Part shown: positions 1 to 7,782 of the stretch, one piece after another
Numbering within the stretch: position 1 is the stretch's first letter
Layout: the number at the start of each line of letters is the position of its first letter
Source of the DNA: Actinosynnema sp042752395
GTDB taxonomy: Bacteria; Actinomycetota; Actinomycetes; Mycobacteriales; Pseudonocardiaceae
NCBI RefSeq assembly: GCF_042752395.1
Contig: NZ_JBHYXZ010000024.1
Span: 11,933-75,932 of the forward strand
Reading direction: 5' to 3'
DNA: 64,000 nucleotides
The notes under the pieces: generated by a model
What the model was told of the DNA's origin: nothing
Database searches by the model: none
What the model saw: only the letters and a program-made list of their open reading frames with translations
Made by a program: the position numbers and the translations under genes

Positions 1-47
1 ACCGCTCCTGACTTGAGTGCCGTCACGCCTTCGCCCGGATCGACGAC

Positions 48-1220
48 TCAGCCCTGGGTGCGGTAGACCAGCGAGGAGTGGCCGATGCGGACGACGTCGC
101 CTTCCGCGAGCTGCCAAGTCTGCACTGGAGTGCCGTTCACCGTGGTGCCGTTTGTCGAACCGAGATCAGCGAGCATGGCACTGTGCCCGTCCCAGGTGAT
201 CTCCAGGTGCCTCCTGGAGACGCCCGTGTCGGGGAGCCGGAAGTCCGCTTCCTGGCCGCGGCCGACCACGTTGCCGCCCTGCTTCAGGTTGTAGGTGCGA
301 TTGGAACCGTCGTCCAGGTGCAGCGTCGCGTTGAGCTGGCGCGGGCCGGACTGGACGGCCGGCGGCGCGTAGCCCTGCCCCGGGTCGCCGTAGCCCTGCT
401 GCCCGTAGCCCTGGTCGTAGCCGGGCTGCCCGTAGCCCTGCTGGCCGTAACCCTGGTCGTACCCGGGCTGCTGGCCGTAGCCCTGGTCGTAGCCGGGCTG
501 GCCGTACCCCGGTTGGGGCTGGCCGTAGCCCTGGTCGTACCCGGGCTGCTGGCCGTAACCCTGGTCGTAGCCGGGCTGGGGCTGGCCGTAGCCCTGGTCG
601 TAGCCCTGCTGGCCGTAACCCTGGTCATAGCCCTGCTGCTGGCCGTAGCCCTGGTCGTACCCGGGCTGCTGCTGACCGTACCCCTGCTGGTCGTAGCCCT
701 GCTGCTGCTGGCCGTAGCCGCCCTGTGCATAGGGGTCGTAGGCGGGCTGGCCCTGTCCTTGTCCGTAGCCGGGAGGCTGGCTCATGGATCCGTCTCCTGC
801 AGTGCGAGGTGGTGCTGACCGTCGGCTGGCAACTTTCACGTCGGGGTCGACGGACGAGCTGGTTCGGAACTGTCCCGTGTGCAGCGCGTCGGAGCGCTCC
901 AGGGAGACTACGACGTCACCATAGGTGTCCCATCCGCTCTCTTCGAGGTGCTCCCGGATGGAGTCCCCGAGAAGCTGGGTGATGCGTAGTTCATCCTGGC
1001 CGTCCCCGGCAAGCCGGTCGTGGTCCTGCGGACCCAGCAGGACCTGGAAGTGGTTCGGAGCGAGCAACCTGCCACCCGCCAACTCGCGGATGTTGCTCTC
1101 CGCCTCCCGCTGCAGTGCCTGGGCCACTTCCTGCGGGACGACGTTGCCACCGAACACCCGCGCGAAGGTGTTGCCCACGATGCCTTCGAGACGGCGCTCG
1201 AAGCGCTGTACGAGGCCCAC
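48..1220 (-). CDS. fhaA: FHA domain protein FhaA
   Basis: A 390-residue phosphothreonine-binding protein of the actinobacterial FhaA family, which acts with the Ser/Thr kinases PknA/PknB in cell-wall synthesis and division. Residues 1 to about 115 form the N-terminal FhaA domain (DUF3662), starting VGLVQRFERRLEG. Residues 148-285 are Gln/Tyr/Gly-rich tandem repeats. Residues 293-390 are the FHA domain with GRGQEADFRLPDTGVSRRHLEI split across the usual GR..S..H and the GSTNGTTVNG motif. The frame is open to 1289, but the GTG at 1220 is chosen because it gives the family N-terminus and has GGAGGG five bases upstream. The rest of the fhaB-pstP-rodA-pbpA-pknA-pknB operon is expected beyond position 1. 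Confidence 0.93.
   Translation of the reverse strand: MGLVQRFERRLEGIVGNTFARVFGGNVVPQEVAQALQREAESNIRELAGGRLLAPNHFQVLLGPQDHDRLAGDGQDELRITQLLGDSIREHLEESGWDTYGDVVVSLERSDALHTGQFRTSSSVDPDVKVASRRSAPPRTAGDGSMSQPPGYGQGQGQPAYDPYAQGGYGQQQQGYDQQGYGQQQPGYDQGYGQQQGYDQGYGQQGYDQGYGQPQPGYDQGYGQQPGYDQGYGQPQPGYGQPGYDQGYGQQPGYDQGYGQQGYGQPGYDQGYGQQGYGDPGQGYAPPAVQSGPRQLNATLHLDDGSNRTYNLKQGGNVVGRGQEADFRLPDTGVSRRHLEITWDGHSAMLADLGSTNGTTVNGTPVQTWQLAEGDVVRIGHSSLVYRTQG
366..779 (-). repeat. Tandem QGY-type repeats inside fhaA
   Basis: About 410 bp of degenerate tandem repeat encoding units such as GYDQGYGQQP and GYGQPGYDQGYG, joining the N-terminal domain to the FHA domain. Several copies are near-identical at nucleotide level (units around ccgtagccctggtcgta), so the copy number may vary between strains and short-read assembly could collapse it. 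The protein region should be disordered and rich in Tyr and Gln. Confidence 0.85.
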
Positions 1221-1225
1221 GGCAA

Positions 1226-1231
1226 CCCTCC
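1226..1231 (-). promoter_or_regulatory. Ribosome binding site deciding the fhaA start
   Basis: GGAGGG on the minus strand, five bases before the GTG at 1220. It supports that start over the open-frame extension to 1289, which would add 23 residues rich in Arg and Pro not typical of FhaA. Confidence 0.7.
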
Positions 1232-1289
1232 GACCCGGTCGACTTCCACCCCGATCGTATCCGGGGCGACGTGCCGGTACACGGGGCAA

Positions 1290-1320
1290 TTGGTAACCCG
1301 GACGGGGACCGTGCTAGTGT
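1290..1320 (+). promoter_or_regulatory. Candidate promoter of tRNA-Leu
   Basis: TTGGTA (1290-1295) and TAGTGT (1315-1320) lie 19 bases apart and 16 bases upstream of the tRNA. The spacing is one to two bases long for a housekeeping promoter, so this is tentative. Confidence 0.35.
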
Positions 1321-1335
1321 TCTCCACGTCGCTCC

Positions 1336-1418
1336 GGGCGAGTGGCGGAATGGCAGACGCGCACGGTTCAGGTCCGTGTGTCCGAAAGGACGTGGGGGTT
1401 CAACTCCCCCCTCGCCCA
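1336..1418 (+). tRNA. tRNA-Leu (anticodon CAG)
   Basis: The acceptor stem GGGCGAG (1336-1342) pairs with CTCGCCC (1411-1417), followed by discriminator A at 1418. The anticodon arm ACGG-TTCAGGT-CCGT gives anticodon CAG, decoding CUG. A long variable arm (TGTCCGAAAGGACG region) marks a class II tRNA, and the T arm GGGGGTTCAACTCCCCC is intact. The 3' CCA is not fully encoded. It is divergent from fhaA, the arrangement seen close to the origin in mycobacteria. Confidence 0.95.
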
Positions 1419-1420
1419 CA

Positions 1421-1466
1421 AAAACCGGAAGTCCCATCCACGATCGTGGGTGGGACTTCCGGTTTT
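1421..1466 (+). terminator. Intrinsic terminator after tRNA-Leu
   Basis: A very long stem: AAAACCGGAAGTCCCA.. pairs with ..TGGGACTTCCGGTTTT, with a single G-T type mismatch and almost no loop, then a T run at 1462-1466. It starts three bases after the tRNA. The matching A run at the left end means it could also work in the other direction, but no minus-strand gene ends there. Confidence 0.85.
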
Positions 1467-1868
1467 TCGCGACCTCCCGGAATGCCGGCCGCGTGATGTC
1501 TGTCACCCGGGTGGTCCGCGGCCGAACGTGAGGGTCGTTGGGGCGGTCGGTCGATTTGGTGCGGCGAGCGGTCGGTCGGGTGCTCGGCGGGCCGGCCACC
1601 GAAGTCGGTTCGGCGGTCGATCCAGGCGAGCGACGCACACGCTGAGCAGCCTTCGGCGGTCCGCGGGGGCGTGGGGTCACCCAGACGGCAGCACCGCCGG
1701 ACCGAAGTCGCTCCGCCGGTCGCCGACCGGTTACCGACCGCTCGACGCCGTCGATCGCAGGACGCCGATTGGCTCGGGGGTGCGAACGGTCCCACCTGGT
1801 ACGCCTTACCCAGAGCACGAGTCGAAACGCGGCGGACAGCCCGCCGTGGTTGCCGAGGAGGCCCTGGC
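1467..1868. other. Non-coding stretch between tRNA-Leu and the next gene
   Basis: About 400 bases with no convincing gene. It is rich in CGGTCGGTCG-like words and repeats CCGAAGTCG twice (near 1599 and 1701), with partial inverted symmetry between 1545-1615 and 1700-1745. The only clear signal is GAGGAG at 1855-1860, the ribosome binding site of the following gene. I see no RNA gene or known motif. Confidence 0.5.
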
Positions 1869-2486
1869 GTGAGCAGCACACCAGCACGGATCGCGGACAC
1901 CGACGACACCAGGGCGCTGTCGGCCACCGCGATCCCGGTTCCCGAACTGCCCGGCTCCGTCGAGGAGCTGGCCGCCTCCGCGGCGGTGCGCCTCGGCTGG
2001 CACGGCGTGGTGCTGCCCGAGATGGTCCTCATGGGGCGCAAGGTCATCGTGGTGGCCGAGCTGCTGGCCGACGCGCACGCCGAGCGGGTGTGCCTGGGCG
2101 CGGGCCCGGAGACGGACCGCACGACGGTGTCCACGTGGGTCTGGCCGGAGATGGACGGCCGCGTGCCGCCCGCCGCGGTGCGGATCGTGGGCGTGCTCGC
2201 GGTGGCCCGGCACTGGCGGACCGCGCTGGCCTCGGCGGTGCCGTTCGCCCGCTTCGGCAACGCCGCCGCGGTGCTGCCGGCGTCGGTCGTGTTCACGCAC
2301 GACTACCTGGCCAACTGCCTGCCGCGGGTGCGGCGCTACGGCGTCTCGGTCCTGCTGGCCGACGAGGACCTGCAGCTCAGCACGGACGTGGCGGGTCGCA
2401 ACGAGACCGTGCCGGTCGAGGACACCGCGACCACCCGGTGGGTGAACGAACTGGTCTACGAGCGGGTGCTGGCGACCGCGTCCTGA
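1869..2486 (+). CDS. Hypothetical protein, 205 residues
   Basis: I do not recognise a family. The GTG at 1869 has GAGGAG eight bases upstream, while upstream in-frame starts have no such site. The product is a soluble alpha/beta-looking protein with no signal peptide or convincing membrane helix. Conserved-looking stretches include RLGWHGVVLPEMVLMGRK near residues 40-57 and a C-terminal VNELVYERVLA. It is followed after 14 bases by an NAD(P)-binding protein gene on the same strand and may be co-transcribed with it. Codon use matches its neighbours. Confidence 0.75.
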   Translation: MSSTPARIADTDDTRALSATAIPVPELPGSVEELAASAAVRLGWHGVVLPEMVLMGRKVIVVAELLADAHAERVCLGAGPETDRTTVSTWVWPEMDGRVPPAAVRIVGVLAVARHWRTALASAVPFARFGNAAAVLPASVVFTHDYLANCLPRVRRYGVSVLLADEDLQLSTDVAGRNETVPVEDTATTRWVNELVYERVLATAS

Positions 2487-2500
2487 CCTACGGTCGGACC

Positions 2501-3133
2501 ATGCGGGTAGTGATCGCGGGTGGGCACGGCAAGATCGCGTTGTGGGTGGAGCGGCTGCTGGCCGCGAGGGGCGACAGCGCCACGGCGCTGGTCCGCAACC
2601 CGGACCACCACGGGGACGTCCTGGACGCGGGTGGTGTCCCCGTCCACTGCGACCTGGAGGCGACCGACGTCGCTTCGGTCGCGGAACTGCTGACCGGCGC
2701 GGACGCGGCCCTGTTCGCCGCGGGCGCCGGACCGGGCAGCGGGGTGGCGCGCAAGGACACGGTGGACCGCGCGGCGGCGGTGCTGTTCGCCGAGGCGGCG
2801 CAGCGGGCCGGGGTGCGGCGGTTCGTCCAGATCAGCTCGGCCGGCATCGGCCGGACCACGGGCGACGAGGTGTTCGACGCCTACCTGGCGGCCAAGGGCG
2901 CGGCCGAGGAGGACCTGCGGGGCCGCGACCTGGACTGGACGATCCTGCGGCCGGGCCGGCTGACCGACGACGAGCCGACCGGGTTGGTCGAACTGGCCGA
3001 AACGCCCCTACGGGGTTCCGTACCGAGGGGCGACGTGGCGGCGGTCGTGCTGGCGCTCCTGGACCGCCCGGGCACGGCGCGCCGGACGTACGAGCTGATC
3101 GGCGGCGACACCCCGATCGCCAACGCCTTCTAG
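2501..3133 (+). CDS. NAD(P)-binding protein, atypical SDR
   Basis: A 210-residue Rossmann-fold protein of the NAD(P)H-binding atypical short-chain dehydrogenase group (YwnB/YtfG-like). The N-terminus MRVVIAGGHGKIAL carries the GxxGxxA nucleotide-binding loop. QISSAGIG near residues 110-117 and WTILRPGRLTDDEP near 147-160 are typical of the family. The classical YxxxK is not evident, as in many members that are regulators or flavin/quinone reductases. The ATG at 2501 gives the motif at the extreme N-terminus, although no strong ribosome binding site is visible. Substrate unknown. Confidence 0.85.
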   Translation: MRVVIAGGHGKIALWVERLLAARGDSATALVRNPDHHGDVLDAGGVPVHCDLEATDVASVAELLTGADAALFAAGAGPGSGVARKDTVDRAAAVLFAEAAQRAGVRRFVQISSAGIGRTTGDEVFDAYLAAKGAAEEDLRGRDLDWTILRPGRLTDDEPTGLVELAETPLRGSVPRGDVAAVVLALLDRPGTARRTYELIGGDTPIANAF

Positions 3134-3255
3134 GCGCACCGCGCCTCCGCAGCCGTCCGTCGCGCACGTCCGCGGCGGCGCGCGCACCTCGGCGGTCGGC
3201 GTGGACCGGACCGGCGTGCCGTCCGCCCGGTGGCCGGCGGTGCGCCACCGGGCGG

Positions 3256-4533
3256 TCAGCCGAGGACGCGGTCGAGGTAGTCGTTGGTGAACTTGCCGGT
3301 CGGGTCCACCTCGGCCCGGACCCGGCGGAAGTCGTCGAAGCGCGGGTAGCGGTCGCGCAGGGCGTCGGCCGCGAGGCCGTGCATCTTGCCCCAGTGGGGC
3401 CGCCCGCCGACCGCGCCCGCGATCCGCTCGAACGCGTCGAAGTACCGCCGGTACGGCATGCCGAGGTACTGGTGGACGGCGATGTAAGCCGTGTCACGCC
3501 CGTGCGCGGTGGACAGCCAGATGTCGTCGCCCTGGGCGACGCGCACCTCCACCGGCACGATGACGCCGTGGTCGAGCCCGGCGACGGCCGCGCGCAGCTC
3601 GCGCAGCACGTCGTGCAGGGCCGCCCGCGGCACGGCGTACTCGCTCTCCACGAACCGGACCCGGCGCGGCGTGACGAAGACCCGGTGCGAGACGTCCCGG
3701 TAGTCGCGCTCGGACACCAGGGACCCGCACACCCGGTTGAGCGCCCTGGTGGTCGCCGGCACGGCCTTCGCCAGCCGGCAGACCAGCCCGAAGGCGGTGT
3801 TCTCCATCACCTCGTACTCGTAGAACCGGCGCAGCGCCGACAGCGGCGCGGCGGGCTCGTCCACCCGGTTGTTCCGCTTCACGATCACCCGGTCGGAGTG
3901 CGGGAACCAGTGGAACTCCACGTGGTCCTCGACCGCGGTGAGGTGGTCGAACTCCTCCAGCACCGCGTCGAGCCGGCCGGGGAACTCGCGCGCGTGCAGC
4001 ACGAACGCGGGCACGCAGCGCAGCGTCACGGTGCTGATCACGCCGAGCGCGCCGAGGCCGATCCTGGCCGCGTGGAACAGCTCCGGCCGTTCGTCGGCCG
4101 AGCACCGCACGAGCGACCCGTCGGCGAGCACGAGTTCGAGCGCGACCACCTGGGTGGCCAGGCCGCCGAGCTTCGCGCCGGTGCCGTGCGTGCCGGTGGA
4201 GATGGCGCCCGCCACGGTCTGCGCGTCGATGTCGCCGAGGTTCGCCATGGCCAGCCCGAGCACGTCGAGCAGGGCGTTGAGCCGGCGCAGCGTGGTGCCG
4301 GACCGGACCGTGACCAGCGTGCCGGACACGTCGACGATCCCCGTCCACGCGTCGAGGTCGATCGCCACGCCGGGCGCGACCGCGATGCCGGTGAACGAGT
4401 GCCCGCTGCCGCGCGGCCGCACGCGCGACGCGCCCGCCACGGCTTCGGCGAGCGCGTCGACGCTCGCCGGCCGCTCCACCCGGTGCGGGTCGGCGGACGC
4501 GGTGCGCGCCCAGTTCGTCCACGGGGACCCCAA
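3256..4533 (-). CDS. FAD-dependent sugar-1,4-lactone oxidase family protein
   Basis: A 425-residue vanillyl-alcohol-oxidase-fold flavoenzyme related to D-arabinono-1,4-lactone and L-gulono-1,4-lactone oxidases. RPRGSGHSFTGIA near residue 40 is the FAD-binding loop with the His used for covalent flavin attachment in the family. Further motifs are GDIDAQTVAGAISTGTHGTG (second FAD segment) and C-terminal HWGKMHGL. The TTG at 4533 places WTNWA near the N-terminus, as in relatives, and has GGAGGT five bases upstream; a GTG at 4566 in the same frame lacks one. It is divergent from the amino-acid deaminase gene across a 73-bp region with an inverted repeat, a pairing I recall from other actinobacteria. 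Confidence 0.88.
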   Translation of the reverse strand: MGSPWTNWARTASADPHRVERPASVDALAEAVAGASRVRPRGSGHSFTGIAVAPGVAIDLDAWTGIVDVSGTLVTVRSGTTLRRLNALLDVLGLAMANLGDIDAQTVAGAISTGTHGTGAKLGGLATQVVALELVLADGSLVRCSADERPELFHAARIGLGALGVISTVTLRCVPAFVLHAREFPGRLDAVLEEFDHLTAVEDHVEFHWFPHSDRVIVKRNNRVDEPAAPLSALRRFYEYEVMENTAFGLVCRLAKAVPATTRALNRVCGSLVSERDYRDVSHRVFVTPRRVRFVESEYAVPRAALHDVLRELRAAVAGLDHGVIVPVEVRVAQGDDIWLSTAHGRDTAYIAVHQYLGMPYRRYFDAFERIAGAVGGRPHWGKMHGLAADALRDRYPRFDDFRRVRAEVDPTGKFTNDYLDRVLG

Positions 4534-4538
4534 TGCCC

Positions 4539-4544
4539 ACCTCC
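4539..4544 (-). promoter_or_regulatory. Ribosome binding site supporting a TTG start
   Basis: GGAGGT on the minus strand, five bases before the TTG at 4533. It argues for TTG initiation of the lactone oxidase gene over the GTG at 4566. Confidence 0.6.
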
Positions 4545-4570
4545 GGGTGTGACGCGTTCCACGCACCGTA

Positions 4571-4587
4571 GGTGAAAGCTATTCACC
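4571..4587. promoter_or_regulatory. Inverted repeat (candidate operator) between divergent genes
   Basis: GGTGAA-AGCTA-TTCACC, a perfect 6-bp inverted repeat with a 5-base spacer, centred between the starts at 4533 and 4607. The position suits a shared operator. No regulator gene is adjacent to it. Confidence 0.5.
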
Positions 4588-4606
4588 TTTCAAGTACCGT
4601 GAGCCC

Positions 4607-5794
4607 ATGCAGCACCGCACGCGCCTGGACGCCGCGACGGAGGAGCACGACCCGCCGTTCGCGATCGTCGACCTGGACGCCTTCGACAGCAACGCGGCCG
4701 ACCTCGTGCGCCGCGCGGGCGGGCGGCCGATCCGGGTGGCGAGCAAGTCCGTCCGGGTCCGCGCGCTGCTGGAGCGGGTGCTCGCGCGCCCCGGGTTCGC
4801 GGGCGTCATGTGCTACTCGCTGGCCGAGGCGCTGTGGCTGTCGTCGGTCGACCTGTCCGAGGACCTCCTCGTCGCCTACCCGACCACCGACGCCGGCGCG
4901 CTCAAGGACCTCGCCAAGGACGACAAGGCCCTGGCCAGGACCACGATCGTGGTCGACTCGACCGACCACCTGGACCTGGTCGACGCCGTGCTCGGCGCGG
5001 GCCACCCCGAGATCCGGGTGTGCCTGGAGCTGGACGTGTCGTGGCGACCCGTGCCGGGCCTGCACGTCGGCCCGCGGCGGTCACCCGTGCACACGGCGCG
5101 CGACGCGCGGGCCCTGGCCGCGGAGATCACGCGCCGGCCGGGGTTCCGACTGGTCGGCGTGATGGCCTACGAGGGGCAGATCGCGGGCCTGGGCGACCGG
5201 CCGCCGGGCCGGCCGGTGCGCGGCGCGGTGCTGCGCTGGATGCAGCGCCACTCCGCCGCCGAGCTGGTCGAGCGCCGCGCGCTCGCGGTCGCCGCCGTGC
5301 GCGGGGTCGCCGACCTGGAGTTCGTCAACGGCGGCGGCACGGGCAGCCTGGAGATCACCGCCGCCGACCCGTCCGTCACCGAGCTGGCCGCCGGGTCCGG
5401 GCTGATCGGCCCGACCCTGTTCGACGGCTACCGCGGTTTCCGGCCCAGGCCGGCCGTGCTGTTCGCGCTGCCGGTCGTGCGCCGGCCGAAGCGGCACGTG
5501 GCCACGCTGTTCTCGGGCGGCTACGTCGCCTCCGGCACCGCGACCCCCGACCGCCAGCCCACGCCGTACCTGCCGGTCGGCCTGAAGCTGCTGCCGCTGG
5601 AGGGCGCGGGCGAGGTGCAGACCCCGGTGGTGGGCCGGGCGGCCGACTCGCTGCGCCTCGGCGACCGCGTGTGGCTGCGGCACGCCAAGGCGGGCGAGCT
5701 GGCCGAGCGGTTCACCCACTACCACGTCGTGCGCGGCGACGTGCTGGAGCGGACCGTGCCCACCTACCGGGGTGAAGGACACTCGTTCGGCTGA
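4607..5794 (+). CDS. Alanine-racemase-fold amino acid deaminase/aldolase
   Basis: A 395-residue PLP-dependent fold-type III protein. AIVDLDAFDSNA (residues 17-28) and RVASKSVRVRALL near 44-56 carry the lysine expected to bind PLP. LVGVMAYEGQIAGLG and VNGGGTGS near 184 and 243 are other family segments, and the C-terminal HYHVVRGD matches the Alr C-terminal-like metal-binding region of D-threonine aldolase / D-serine dehydratase relatives. It is annotated in other actinobacteria as amino acid deaminase/aldolase; substrate unproven. The ATG at 4607 is the only start that keeps the N-terminal strand, and no strong ribosome binding site is seen. Confidence 0.88.
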   Translation: MQHRTRLDAATEEHDPPFAIVDLDAFDSNAADLVRRAGGRPIRVASKSVRVRALLERVLARPGFAGVMCYSLAEALWLSSVDLSEDLLVAYPTTDAGALKDLAKDDKALARTTIVVDSTDHLDLVDAVLGAGHPEIRVCLELDVSWRPVPGLHVGPRRSPVHTARDARALAAEITRRPGFRLVGVMAYEGQIAGLGDRPPGRPVRGAVLRWMQRHSAAELVERRALAVAAVRGVADLEFVNGGGTGSLEITAADPSVTELAAGSGLIGPTLFDGYRGFRPRPAVLFALPVVRRPKRHVATLFSGGYVASGTATPDRQPTPYLPVGLKLLPLEGAGEVQTPVVGRAADSLRLGDRVWLRHAKAGELAERFTHYHVVRGDVLERTVPTYRGEGHSFG

Positions 5795-5804
5795 AACTCC
5801 GCGG

Positions 5805-6419
5805 CTAGTCCGGGAGCCGGGTCGACAGGTAGCCGCGGACCATGGCCTTCGCCTCGTCCAGGATCCGCTGGTCACCGGCCGGGTCGCGGCGGAACGCGAG
5901 GTTCAGCACGCCGTCCGCCGCCTCGACCGCGATCGAGATCGGCAGCTCCAGCTCGGCGAACGGGATGTCGAACTTGGCCGAGATCATCTCCGCGATGCGG
6001 TCGGAGATGACCGTGTTGTTGTCGCGCCGGTCGTCCAGCAACCGCATGTCGACCACGTCGCCGAAGTGCAGCTTGCTGAACGCGGGCACCTCGCGGTGCA
6101 TCGACACGTAGACGTCGAAGATCGAGTCGACGGCGTCCCACCAGTGCTCGAGGGTGGTCGAGGTGAACCGGCCGTCCACCGTCTGGATGAACTTCTCCAG
6201 GTTCCGCAGGGTCAACGCCTGCACGACCGCCCGTTTGTCCGGGAAGAACTGGTAGAGCGAGCCGACCGCGACACCCGCGCGCTCGGCGATCAGTGTCGTG
6301 GTGACTCCGTCGTACCCGACCTCCTCGATGAGCTGTGCGCAGGCTTCGAGCATCCGCTCGACGCGCTTGGCGCTGCGCTGCTGCACCGGCTGCCGGCGCA
6401 GCGGGGTCGTACTGGTCAC
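5805..6419 (-). CDS. TetR family transcriptional regulator
   Basis: A 204-residue repressor. Residues 12-60 form the TetR helix-turn-helix: RSAKRVERMLEACAQLIEEV, then TTLIAERAGVAVGSLYQFFP with the typical GSLYxxFPDK end. The C-terminal ligand domain is not informative. The GTG at 6419 is chosen because AGGAG lies five bases upstream; the frame is open to 6473. It is divergent from the GH1-MFS-SDR operon, so control of that operon is the simplest inference. Its 3' end is 10 bases from the stop of the convergent deaminase gene. Confidence 0.92.
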   Translation of the reverse strand: MTSTTPLRRQPVQQRSAKRVERMLEACAQLIEEVGYDGVTTTLIAERAGVAVGSLYQFFPDKRAVVQALTLRNLEKFIQTVDGRFTSTTLEHWWDAVDSIFDVYVSMHREVPAFSKLHFGDVVDMRLLDDRRDNNTVISDRIAEMISAKFDIPFAELELPISIAVEAADGVLNLAFRRDPAGDQRILDEAKAMVRGYLSTRLPD

Positions 6420-6478
6420 GGCGACTCCTGCTGACTGGGTGGCGGGTCTCCATAGTGCCCGGTGGTGGACCATTCCAC

Positions 6479-6507
6479 TTCACTTCGCCGCGCAACACGC
6501 CTACGAT
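6479..6507 (+). promoter_or_regulatory. Candidate promoter of the GH1-MFS-SDR operon
   Basis: TTCACT (6479-6484) and TACGAT (6502-6507) are 17 bases apart, 31 bases before the GTG at 6538. The overlapping word GTGG-N9-CCAC just upstream could be a TetR operator, but its symmetry is weak. Confidence 0.4.
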
Positions 6508-6537
6508 CCGAACAACTTTCATGTTTGGGAGGCTCAC

Positions 6538-7782
6538 GTGACGCTGTCCACCGACTCCCCGGGCGCCGACGACTTCCTCTGGGGCGTGTCGACCTCCGCC
6601 TTCCAGATCGAGGGCTCGTTCACCGCCGCGGGCAGGCAGCCGTCGGTGTGGGACGCGTTCCCGGCGTTCGAGGGGCAGGACGCGTCCACCGCGTGCGACC
6701 ACTACCGCCGCTACCGCGAGGACATCGGGCTCATGCGGTCGCTCGGCGTGAACGCCTACCGGTTCTCCGTGTCGTGGCCGCGGGTCCTGGCCGGTGACCT
6801 GGCGTTCTACGACCGCCTGGTGGACGAGCTGCTGGACTCCGGCATCGCGCCGGTGGTCACGCTGTACCACTGGGACACGCCGCTGGCCGTGGAGCAGGCG
6901 GGCGGCTGGCTCGCCCGCGACACCGCCTTCCGCTTCGGCGAGTACGCCACCGAGGTCGCCGCACGCCTCGCCGACCGGGTCGCGCTGTGGATCCCGATCA
7001 ACGAGCCCGCGATGGTGACGCTGCTCGGCTACGCGACCGGGCAGCACGCGCCGGGCAAGACCCTGCTCTACGACGCGCTGCCCACCGCCCACCACCTCAA
7101 CCTGGCCCACGGGCTCGCCGTGCAGGCCCTGCGCTCGGCCGGGGCGCGCGCGGTCGGCACGGCCAACAACCACACGCCCGCCTGGCCCGCGACCCCGGCG
7201 GACGCGCCGGCCGCCGAGGCGTACTCGGAGCTGCACAACTGGCTCTACGCCGACGCCCAGCTCGCCGGGCGCTACCCGGACGCGCTGGCCGACCGCTTGC
7301 CGATCGTGGACGGCGACCTGGCGATCACCTCCGCGCCGCTCGACTTCTACGGCGTGAACTACTACAACCCGACCCGGCTGCGGCAGCCGTCCGAGGGCAA
7401 CCCGCTGCCGTTCGAGCTGGTCGACATCGACGAGTACCCCAAGACCGGCTTCGGCTGGCCCGTCGTGCCGTCCGGGCTGTCGGAGATGATCTCCCTGCTG
7501 CGGGCGCGCTTCGCCGACCTGCCGCCGGTCCACGTGACCGAGAGCGGGTGCAGCTACCCCCACTCGCCGGAGGACACCGAGCGGATCGAGTACCTGGACG
7601 CGCACATCGAGGAAGCCCTCAAGTCCGGCGTGCGCGGGTACTTCGTGTGGTCCCTGCTGGACAACTTCGAGTGGGACTCCGGGTACTCGCAGCGGTTCGG
7701 CCTGGTCCACGTCGACTACGCGACGCAGCAACGCACCCCGCGTGCCTCTTACGAGTGGTACCGCGATCGGATCAGGCGGTGA
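6538..7782 (+). CDS. GH1 family beta-glucosidase
   Basis: A 414-residue cytosolic glycoside hydrolase of family 1, with no signal peptide. N-terminal DDFLWGVSTSAFQIEGS is the GH1 signature. The acid/base glutamate sits in PINEPAM near residue 161 and the nucleophile in VTESGCSYP near residue 339, where TESG replaces the usual TENG. FVWSLLDNFEWDSGYSQRFG is the C-terminal aglycone and glycone site region. At 414 residues it is shorter than the usual 440-480. The GTG at 6538 has GGGAGG five bases upstream. It overlaps the transporter gene by GTGA, so the operon probably imports and hydrolyses a beta-glycoside. Confidence 0.93.
   Translation: MTLSTDSPGADDFLWGVSTSAFQIEGSFTAAGRQPSVWDAFPAFEGQDASTACDHYRRYREDIGLMRSLGVNAYRFSVSWPRVLAGDLAFYDRLVDELLDSGIAPVVTLYHWDTPLAVEQAGGWLARDTAFRFGEYATEVAARLADRVALWIPINEPAMVTLLGYATGQHAPGKTLLYDALPTAHHLNLAHGLAVQALRSAGARAVGTANNHTPAWPATPADAPAAEAYSELHNWLYADAQLAGRYPDALADRLPIVDGDLAITSAPLDFYGVNYYNPTRLRQPSEGNPLPFELVDIDEYPKTGFGWPVVPSGLSEMISLLRARFADLPPVHVTESGCSYPHSPEDTERIEYLDAHIEEALKSGVRGYFVWSLLDNFEWDSGYSQRFGLVHVDYATQQRTPRASYEWYRDRIRR

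Noticed and set aside
366..779. Regular repeats resembling a CRISPR array or minisatellite
   Set aside because: Units are contiguous, in frame, and encode QGY repeats of FhaA. There are no unique spacers and no cas genes.
1336..1466. tRNA-Leu as an integration site of a mobile element
   Set aside because: The tRNA is intact, with its own terminator. No integrase, direct repeat of its 3' end or foreign-looking DNA follows.
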